From the NCBI GenBank assembly GCA_037443705.1, contig JBBINV010000009.1, positions 10,963-74,962 on the forward strand: DNA of 64,000 nt, written 5' to 3'. The DNA comes from 2-02-FULL-66-14 sp037443705. Lineage in GTDB: Bacteria; Pseudomonadota; Gammaproteobacteria; Burkholderiales; SG8-39. The notes under the pieces are model-generated. The model was not told the DNA's origin, did no database searches, and saw nothing but the letters and a program-made list of their open reading frames with translations. The translations under genes were made by a program, and so were the position numbers. Within the stretch, counting starts at the first letter, position 1; the number at the start of each line of letters is the position of its first letter. This document shows, in pieces, positions 58,695 through 64,000 of the stretch.

Positions 58695-59108
58695 TTGAGG
58701 GTGGTTCTCGACACGAACGTCCTCGTGTCCGGCCTCGCCTACCCGGCCAGCATCCCCGGAAAGATCGTGGACGCCTGGCGAATTCAGGGTTCCCTCGAGG
58801 CCGTGCTCTCCCGCCACATCCTCGACGAGCTCGCCCGTGTCCTGCCGCGACTGAACGACCGCCTCGACTGGCAACCGAACGACTTCGCGGACCTCATCGA
58901 CATCCTCGCGAGCCAGACCGACGTCGTTGAACCCGCGCCCGTCGATCCCAACGCCGCCCGCGACCCGGAAAACCTTCCGGTCCTTGGCACCCTCGTCGCC
59001 TCCAAGGCCGACTATCTCATCACCGGGGATGGAGATCTGCTGGCGCTGGCGGCGCGATATCCGGCGATCATCGCGCCGGCGGATTTCTGGCGGAAGCACG
59101 GAAGCTAG
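58695..59108 (+). CDS. PIN-domain toxin (COG1569 type)
   Basis: RNase-like toxin of 137 residues. The acidic metal-binding residues are in VVLDTNVLVSGL (Asp), DELARV (Glu), DPNAARDPENLPVLG (Asp) and LITGDGDLLAL (Asp). It would cut RNA when the antitoxin is lost. The start is probably TTG at 58695, giving the usual opening RVVLDTNVLVSG; another TTG at 58686 is possible. Intact, so the module should be active. Confidence 0.85.
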   Translation: MRVVLDTNVLVSGLAYPASIPGKIVDAWRIQGSLEAVLSRHILDELARVLPRLNDRLDWQPNDFADLIDILASQTDVVEPAPVDPNAARDPENLPVLGTLVASKADYLITGDGDLLALAARYPAIIAPADFWRKHGS

Positions 59109-59114
59109 AAGCGC

Positions 59115-60239
59115 CTAACTCAACAGGTACGACACCAGGTCCCGCACCGGCCGGACCTCGGCGCCGAAGGGCAGCGGCTCGGAGCCGCGGAAGAAAAGCC
59201 CGCGCTCGGTGTCGCCCCGGAGCGCGGCGGCGAGATGATGGTCGATGCAGAACTGGCCCGCGCGGGGAAGGCCGTCGCGCAGCCCGCACTGCGCCAGACA
59301 GTCCCAGCCGAGCGTGCACTGGCGGCGCCGGCCCGCGCGGCGCTGGAGCACCGCTTCCTTTTCGAGGTAATGCGCGAGCCAGTGCGTGCGCACGGCGCGC
59401 GCCGGCAGCCCCGCGACGCTCATGAACACCACGATGTCCTCGCGCTTCGCGCCGGCGAGCACGCGCTTGAAATTGGGGTGCGCGTCGCCCTCCTCCGCGA
59501 CCGCGAACGGCGTCCCGACCTGTACCGCCGAGGCGCCGAGCGCGCCCAGCCGCCCGACCTGCGCCGGCGAGTTGATCCCGCCCGCCGGAATGAGGGGAAT
59601 CGCATCCGCGTCGAGCCCGAGCGCGTGGAGCGCGTCGCGGATCTCCGGCAGCACGCGCGCGAAGTCGAACCTCGCGTCGCCCACTTCCTCGACGCGCGCC
59701 GCGCCCAGGTGCCCGCCGGCGTAGCGCGGGTGCTCGATCACGATCGCATCGGGCGCGCGCCCGCGCCGGAGCCACCGGCGCGCGATGAGCGAGGCCGCGC
59801 GCGCTTCCGACACGATGGGAACGAGCGCGACCTGCGGCCAGTCGGCGGCGAGCTCGGGCAGGTCCATCGCGAGGCCCGCGCCGACCACGAGCGCGTCCGC
59901 CCCCGAGAGGCACGCCTGGCGGGCGTAGCCGGCGTACTGGGAAACCGCCCGCATCACGTTCACTGCGACGAGACCCTCGCCGCGCGCGAGCTCCTTCGCG
60001 GCGCGGATCTCGCGATCGAGCGCGACGAGGTTCGCCCGCTCGATCGCCGCCCTGTCGCGCGACCGCCCGGTGGCGCGCATGAGGTCGGGGTGGTGGCGGC
60101 GCAGGTCCACGCTCGAGATCGTGCCGACGCAACCCTCGCGCGCGACCGCGCCGGCGAGCCGGTGCGCCGACACGCCCACCCCCATCCCGCCCTGGACCAG
60201 GGCGCGCGCCTGCTTGCCTCGGATGCGAAGGGTTTTCAT
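59115..60239 (-). CDS. Nitronate monooxygenase/2-nitropropane dioxygenase-like FMN enzyme
   Basis: FMN TIM-barrel protein of 374 residues. Seen: ALVQGGMGVGVSAHRLAGAV (FMN phosphate and substrate loop at the start), ACLSGADALVVGAGLAMDLP, LIPAGGINSPAQVGRLGALG and ASAVQVGTPFAVAEEGDA. A C-terminal extension rich in Cys (QCTLGWDCLAQCG) is unusual. The family oxidises nitronates, but many members are reductases of other compounds. The ATG at 60239 gives the natural start; it is divergent from the Crp/Fnr gene at 60370, with an Fnr-like box between. Confidence 0.82.
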   Translation of the reverse strand: MKTLRIRGKQARALVQGGMGVGVSAHRLAGAVAREGCVGTISSVDLRRHHPDLMRATGRSRDRAAIERANLVALDREIRAAKELARGEGLVAVNVMRAVSQYAGYARQACLSGADALVVGAGLAMDLPELAADWPQVALVPIVSEARAASLIARRWLRRGRAPDAIVIEHPRYAGGHLGAARVEEVGDARFDFARVLPEIRDALHALGLDADAIPLIPAGGINSPAQVGRLGALGASAVQVGTPFAVAEEGDAHPNFKRVLAGAKREDIVVFMSVAGLPARAVRTHWLAHYLEKEAVLQRRAGRRRQCTLGWDCLAQCGLRDGLPRAGQFCIDHHLAAALRGDTERGLFFRGSEPLPFGAEVRPVRDLVSYLLS

Positions 60240-60321
60240 CGCCGAAGGGAAATTGATCAGTCTGCCCGGGGAGCACGGGCTCGTCTTTGACCTCCAATAA
60301 CCCGGCCGCGCGTCAATCCAG

Positions 60322-60335
60322 TTGATCTGCCTCAA
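60322..60335. promoter_or_regulatory. Fnr-like box before the second Crp/Fnr gene
   Basis: TTGAT-CTGC-CTCAA, with one good half-site (TTGAT) and one weaker. It lies 35 bases before the ATG at 60370 and 83 bases before the divergent monooxygenase start. It could serve autoregulation. Confidence 0.45.
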
Positions 60336-60369
60336 TTGCAGCAGGATCCGGCATGTCAGCATTTGACCC

Positions 60370-61080
60370 ATGGCAACCGGACTGCTCGAAGGCGTCATCG
60401 CCAACATGCCGATGTTCCGGCAGGTGGCGCGTCCCAACCTCGCGGAGCTCGCGCGACACGCGCGCGTGCAGCACGTGCGCCGCGGCGGCACGGTGTGCCG
60501 GCGCGGCGAAATGATGAACTGCTTCTTCGGGCTCGCCTACGGGCTGGTGAAGCTCTCGCTTCGCGCCGACGGCGGCGACGAAAAAGTGCTGCGCCTGGTC
60601 GGTCCGGGCGAAACCTTCGGCGAGGCGCTGGTGTTTCGCGAGCGCCCCAACCCCCTGGACGCGGTCGCGCTCGCCGACACCATGCTGGTGGTGTTTCCGG
60701 CCCAGGCCGTGAACGCGCTGATCGAGCGCGATCCCAACTTCGCGCGCGGGCTGCTTTCGTCGCTTTCCGAGCGCCTGCACAACATGGTCGCCGAGGTCGA
60801 GGCGAGCACCCTGCTCTCGGCGCGCCAGCGCGTCGTCGCGTATCTGGACTCGCTCGCGGCCAACGGCGCCGCCGGCCGCGTGCGTCTGCCCGCGACCAAG
60901 ACCGTGATCGCGGCGCGCCTCGGCGTCACCAAGGAGACCTTCTCGCGGCTGCTGCGCGAGCTCGCCAACCAGGGGCTGATCGCGGTGGACAAGCGCGACA
61001 TCGTGCTGCGCGACCGGCCGCGCCTGGCCGAGATCGCGCACCCCTCGGCGCCGGCGGCGCTCAGCGAAAGACGAGCGTAG
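60370..61080 (+). CDS. Crp/Fnr-family regulator (Dnr-like)
   Basis: A 236-residue regulator. The sensor domain has VRRGGTVCRRGEMMNCFFGL, LRLVGPGETFGEALVFRERP and VFPAQAVNALIERD. The dimer helix and winged helix have KTVIAARLGVTKETFSRLLR as helix-turn-helix. ETFSR fits the E-x2-SR pattern that reads TTGA. There is no Fnr-type N-terminal Cys cluster, so it may sense nitric oxide or another signal through haem, as Dnr does; this is inference. The 3' end overlaps the convergent Usp gene by 20 bases. Confidence 0.88.
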   Translation: MATGLLEGVIANMPMFRQVARPNLAELARHARVQHVRRGGTVCRRGEMMNCFFGLAYGLVKLSLRADGGDEKVLRLVGPGETFGEALVFRERPNPLDAVALADTMLVVFPAQAVNALIERDPNFARGLLSSLSERLHNMVAEVEASTLLSARQRVVAYLDSLAANGAAGRVRLPATKTVIAARLGVTKETFSRLLRELANQGLIAVDKRDIVLRDRPRLAEIAHPSAPAALSERRA

Positions 61081-61516
61081 GAATCCGGGAGGCCGCGAGC
61101 ACGCCCCGGGTCTGGCTGCCGTGCACCAGGGCATGGAAGCGGGCCCCGAGCCCTTGGCCCGCCTGCGAGGCGAGGAAGATGAGGTCGCACCCGTGCGCCT
61201 CGGCGGCGCGCACGATCGCCTCGCAGGGGCGGTCGCCCGGCGCAAACGCGGTCTCGCACGGCACGCCCGCGGCCAGCGCACGCCGCGCGACCGGCTCGAG
61301 CAGGCATTCCGCGCGGCGCCGCACGCGCCGCTCGTGTTCCTCGAGCGAGATCGCGGTCCCCGCCATCAGCTCCGCGTGGCTCGGCGCCCGGTATTCCGGC
61401 ACCGCGGTAAACCCGGTGATGCGCGCGCCGATCGAGCGCGCGAACGCGATGCCCGCCTCGACGGCCCGGTTCGCGAGCTCGGAGCCGTCCGTCGGGATCA
61501 GGATGTGGCGGTACAT
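61061..61516 (-). CDS. Universal stress protein family
   Basis: A 151-residue UspA-fold protein: YRHILIPTDGSELANRAVEA, GARITGFTAVPEYRAP, and CDLIFLASQAGQGLGARFHA with a GSQTRGVL end. The ATP-binding loop G-x2-G-x9-G-(S/T) is only roughly kept. Usp proteins help survival under growth arrest or anoxia. The start is divergent from the second Usp gene, with a symmetric Fnr-type box in between, 11 bases from this start. Confidence 0.88.
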   Translation of the reverse strand: MYRHILIPTDGSELANRAVEAGIAFARSIGARITGFTAVPEYRAPSHAELMAGTAISLEEHERRVRRRAECLLEPVARRALAAGVPCETAFAPGDRPCEAIVRAAEAHGCDLIFLASQAGQGLGARFHALVHGSQTRGVLAASRIPTLVFR

Positions 61517-61526
61517 CGAGGCTACT

Positions 61527-61540
61527 TGACACAAGTCAAC
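61527..61540. promoter_or_regulatory. Fnr-type box between divergent Usp genes
   Basis: TTGAC-ACAA-GTCAA, perfectly symmetric arms. It is 53 bases before the rightward Usp start (61593), a typical activating distance, and 11 bases before the leftward one, where it would more likely repress. Anr-controlled Usp genes are known in Pseudomonas. Confidence 0.65.
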
Positions 61541-61592
61541 CGGCGGGGCAATCGGCCGCCTTATTCTGAGTCAACCGAACGGAGGCGCGACA

Positions 61593-62039
61593 ATGTACAA
61601 GCACATTCTGGTTCCCACCGACGGCTCGCGGCTCTCGACGCGCGCCATCCGCACCGCCGCGAAGCTCGCGAAGAGCCTCGGGGCGAAGCTCACCGGCGTG
61701 TTCGTGGTCCCGCCTTACGTCCCGCCGGTTTACGGCGAGGCGGTGATCTACGTGCCCGAGGTGACGCCGAAGCGCTACAAGGAGATCACCGCGCGCGAAG
61801 CGAAGAAGGCGCTCGCCGCGGTCGAGATCGAGGCCGGGGCGGCCGGCGTGGAGTGCAAGACGCTCTCCGCGACCGCCGACCAGGCCTGGCAGGGCATCAT
61901 CCGCACCGCGCGCGCCAGGCGCTGCGACCTGATCGTGATGGCCTCCCACGGCCGGCGCGGGCTGACCGGGCTGCTGCTCGGCAGCGAGACGACCAAGGTT
62001 CTTACGCATTCGAAAACCCCGGTCCTAGTTTGCCGCTAG
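61593..62039 (+). CDS. Universal stress protein family
   Basis: A 148-residue UspA-fold protein with a canonical ATP-binding end: YKHILVPTDGSRLSTRAIRT, GAKLTGVFVVPPY, CDLIVMASHGRRGLTGLLLG and GSETTKVLTHSKTPVLVCR. A ribosome site CGGAGG precedes the ATG at 61593. Probably induced through the Fnr-type box 53 bases upstream. Its last 15 bases overlap the convergent MgtC/DUF4010 gene. Confidence 0.92.
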   Translation: MYKHILVPTDGSRLSTRAIRTAAKLAKSLGAKLTGVFVVPPYVPPVYGEAVIYVPEVTPKRYKEITAREAKKALAAVEIEAGAAGVECKTLSATADQAWQGIIRTARARRCDLIVMASHGRRGLTGLLLGSETTKVLTHSKTPVLVCR

Positions 62040-63263
62040 GCCGATCGCGCCGCCCGCGATCACGGCGAGCATCGGCAGCACCGCGCGTCGGGCCGCGCGC
62101 CGGTCGCCGATCCAGAAGAAGATCGCGAGCTTGAACAGCACGTTCGCGGCGATCGCCGCGGCGACCGCGCCGACCGCTGCGCGCGCATCCACGCGCCCGC
62201 CGGCGTAAAGGCTCAGCGCCGAGAGCACCGGCGAGTCGATGTCGGCGAATCCTGCCGCGAGGGCGGCGGCATACAGGCCGCGGCTCCCCGCGACGTCGGC
62301 GAGCCATGCCGAGAGCATCAGCACCGCGGCGTAGAACGCGCCGAACCGCAGCGCGGCGCCGAGCTCGGTCGGATTGCGCACCGCGGGCGCGGGAAACGTC
62401 CCGGCGCGCTCCAGGCCCCGCATCCGCAGCGCGGCTGCGCCGAGCCCCGCCGCGAGCGCTGCGGCGAGCGCCGGCGCGAGCGCCCCGAGGATCGACGGCG
62501 CCACGATCGCCGCAAGCACCGCGACGCGCGCGATCGGCACCAGATTCGCGAGCAGCACGACCACGAGCGCGAGCCTCGCTGCGGCTTCCGACTCGGTGCT
62601 GCGGCGCGCGTAGAGCGCCGTGGTCGCCGTCGAGGAGACCAGCCCGCCGAGCAGCCCGGTGATCGCCGCGCCCCGGCGCTCGCCCGCGACCCGCAGCGCC
62701 ACGTAGCTCGCGAGCCCGATCCCGGAGATGAGCACCACCATCAGCCAGACGTGGTGCGGATTCAGTGCCCCGTACGGGCCCATCGCCCGGTCGGGGAGGA
62801 TCGGCAGCACGACGAAGGTCAGCACCGAGAACTGCAGGATCGAAAGCAGGTCCTGGCGGCTGAGCGCGGCCGACAGCCCCTCGAGCTCGGGCTTGAAGTA
62901 CAGCAGCGCCGTCACGCCCACGCCGAGCGCAGTGGCGAGCGCGGGCTCGCCCATCGCCGAGAGCACGCCCAGGCAATAGCACACCGCCGCCGCCACCACG
63001 GTGGTCGTTCCCGGATCTTCGCGCGGCTCGTCGCGCGCGTACGCCGCGATCAGCATGCCCGCGACCGCGGCGAGGCCCACGGCGACCACCCAGGGGCTGG
63101 CGGTGCGGCTCCCGATCAGCTGCGCGAGCGCCCCGAGCAGCGCCACCAGTGCGAAGGTTCGAAGGCCGGCCTTGGCGACGGGATTGCGCTCGCGCTCCAG
63201 GCCTATCAGCAGCCCGATGCCTGCGGCGGCCGCGATCCCGATCCAGGAAGCGGATACCTCCAC
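62025..63263 (-). CDS. MgtC/SapB N-domain plus DUF4010 membrane protein
   Basis: A 412-residue membrane protein with about 12 helices. The first 140 residues are MgtC-like (GIAAAAGIGLLIGLERERNP, then GLRTFALVALLGAL). The rest is DUF4010 (LQFSVLTFVVLPILPD, GLLGGLVSSTATTALYARRS, ALAAGFADIDSPVLSALSLY). Function unknown; MgtC itself is linked to Mg2+ homeostasis and virulence. The stop overlaps the Usp gene, and the hemerythrin gene ends one base upstream on the same strand. Confidence 0.9.
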   Translation of the reverse strand: MEVSASWIGIAAAAGIGLLIGLERERNPVAKAGLRTFALVALLGALAQLIGSRTASPWVVAVGLAAVAGMLIAAYARDEPREDPGTTTVVAAAVCYCLGVLSAMGEPALATALGVGVTALLYFKPELEGLSAALSRQDLLSILQFSVLTFVVLPILPDRAMGPYGALNPHHVWLMVVLISGIGLASYVALRVAGERRGAAITGLLGGLVSSTATTALYARRSTESEAAARLALVVVLLANLVPIARVAVLAAIVAPSILGALAPALAAALAAGLGAAALRMRGLERAGTFPAPAVRNPTELGAALRFGAFYAAVLMLSAWLADVAGSRGLYAAALAAGFADIDSPVLSALSLYAGGRVDARAAVGAVAAAIAANVLFKLAIFFWIGDRRAARRAVLPMLAVIAGGAIGLAAN

Positions 63264-63264
63264 G

Positions 63265-63861
63265 CTAGCGGCTCGCGGGCGCGCGCCAGCGCGCGCCCAG
63301 GCCCACCGGCTCGGGCGCGAGGGTCACAATGCGCGTGAAGAGCTCGCTGAAATCCTTCTCGCGCAGGTCGGCGATGGGGTCGTCATTTCCGGAAAAGGCG
63401 GTCTCGATCGCGCGCCAGTCCTCCGGCGAGAGGCACCGCTCGGCGAGCGGCAGCAGCTCCCGCTCCTCGGCCTGCATGTGGTTCCAGTGAAAGGCGCAAT
63501 AGTCCTCGACCGCCGAGGCGAACGCGCGCGCGCCGCGCGGCCACGACACCTCGAACTCGGCCAGCAGCCGCGCGAGCTTCCGGATGCGCCCGGCCCCTTC
63601 CGCGTGCTCGGCGCGCAGCCGGTCAACGAGCGGCAGCGCATCGGGCGCGCGCGCCGCGATGCGCGCGAACAGTTCGCCGTCCTCTTTGGGATGGTGCAGC
63701 CGCTCGGGAAACGCGTCGACGTAGTGGAGCATGGCGCGGAACACCTCGAACCTCGGCCGCACCGCCGGGTCGAGCGACTGGTGCGCCAGATGCCGCAGCC
63801 CGTTCAGCACCGCAGTGATCGAGCGGTGCTCGTCGCGAAGCAGGCGAACCGCCTTGTTCAC
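63265..63861 (-). CDS. Hemerythrin-domain protein
   Basis: A 198-residue four-helix protein with the di-iron ligand pattern: LRDEHRSITAVL (first His), ERLHHPKEDGELF (His, Glu), LRAEHAEGAGRI (His), and CAFHWNHMQAEERELLPLAE (His and the H-x3-E set). It could bind O2 or NO or sense redox state, fitting the oxygen-related theme of this end of the window. A C-terminal tail of about 40 residues is specific. The stop lies next to the MgtC/DUF4010 start. Confidence 0.9.
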   Translation of the reverse strand: MNKAVRLLRDEHRSITAVLNGLRHLAHQSLDPAVRPRFEVFRAMLHYVDAFPERLHHPKEDGELFARIAARAPDALPLVDRLRAEHAEGAGRIRKLARLLAEFEVSWPRGARAFASAVEDYCAFHWNHMQAEERELLPLAERCLSPEDWRAIETAFSGNDDPIADLREKDFSELFTRIVTLAPEPVGLGARWRAPASR

Positions 63862-63870
63862 GCTTCGCGC

Positions 63871-64000
63871 CTACAGGCAGAGCAGCCCGCGGCGCACGCT
63901 CTCGGCGACGCCGCTCGCCTGCGCGAGCCCGAAGGCGCCGAAGCCGAGCACCAGCGCGCCCGCGGCAAGGCGCACCGCGGGCCGCCCCAGGGACCGGCGC
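63871..64000 (-). CDS. C-terminal end of a membrane protein (TauE/SafE or DsbD_2-like), cut by the window
   Basis: Only the last 42 codons are present: RPAVRLAAGALVLGFGAFGL, then a tail ending RRGLLCL. One hydrophobic helix with this Gly/Phe pattern is typical of the last segment of the sulfite-exporter/cytochrome-biogenesis (UreH-like, DsbD_2) membrane family. That assignment is tentative. It precedes hemerythrin on the same strand by 9 bases. Confidence 0.5.
   Translation of the reverse strand, partial: RRSLGRPAVRLAAGALVLGFGAFGLAQASGVAESVRRGLLCL

Overview
The window is about 64 kb of high-GC chromosome from a Proteobacterium. A betaproteobacterium of the Burkholderiales/Rhodocyclales kind is the best guess. 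The reasons are the gene families: CaiB-type CoA transferases, a TRAP uptake system, a three-gene 2-oxoglutarate oxidoreductase resembling the Azoarcus/Thauera enzyme, DUF3014 and SirB2 proteins, and REP-like palindromes. There is no rRNA operon, CRISPR array, phage, integrase or transposase gene. Three tRNA genes are present: Glu-UUC, Ala-GGC and Val-CAC.

Layout. 1-9.2 kb: the end-truncated aminotransferase, an MFS carrier, DUF4337, a leftward signalling pair (HD-GYP response regulator, then a multi-PAS sensor kinase) and a second MFS carrier. The second carrier has what looks like an attenuation leader (27-codon peptide plus terminator). 9.4-12.1 kb is a gene graveyard: remnants of an M20 peptidase, an enolase-superfamily enzyme and a D-aminoacylase/VOC chimera lie among a few intact genes. 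12.1-20.2 kb: a rightward run of mostly metabolic and membrane genes. Its last two genes (SRPBCC and DUF899) each carry a frameshift. 20.2-22.0 kb: a probable type II restriction-modification pair. 22.1-26.8 kb: korC-korA-korB joined by ATGA overlaps. 26.8-29.3 kb: an enoyl-CoA hydratase amid PAS and caspase remnants. 29.3-34.1 kb: tRNA-Glu, tRNA-Ala, gltX, dctPQM and tRNA-Val. 34.6-39.7 kb: a leftward operon DUF2892-trx-MFP-RND-half GDT1. 39.9-47.3 kb: DUF2892, a Crp/Fnr regulator, threonine ammonia-lyase, a second multi-PAS kinase and a radical SAM enzyme. 48-58.2 kb: a nearly gapless leftward unit combining RND efflux with acyl-CoA catabolism. 58.3-59.1 kb: a Phd/PIN toxin-antitoxin pair. 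59.1-64 kb: a nitronate monooxygenase-like enzyme, a second Crp/Fnr regulator, two divergent Usp genes, MgtC/DUF4010, hemerythrin and a cut-off membrane protein.

How the parts fit. Two Crp/Fnr-type regulators both carry the E-x2-SR recognition helix typical of proteins that read TTGA half-sites. Five TTGA(T/C)-N4-(G/C)TCAA boxes lie in front of the DUF2892/thioredoxin operon, the radical SAM gene, the 58.2-to-48 kb unit, the second regulator and the Usp pair. With ferredoxin-type 2-oxoglutarate oxidation, hemerythrin and Usp proteins, this suggests adaptation to low oxygen or nitrogen oxides. That is inference from motifs.

Two palindrome families recur. One is the 'cgcgaaagcggg' REP type; one copy is inserted in frame inside an AraC-type regulator. 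The other is the 'GGGtCAGACtCG' type; one copy has replaced the 3' half of a thioesterase gene and another sits between two tRNA genes. Many lesions (frameshifts, a nonsense codon, deletions) point to active gene decay, though some single-base ones could be assembly errors.
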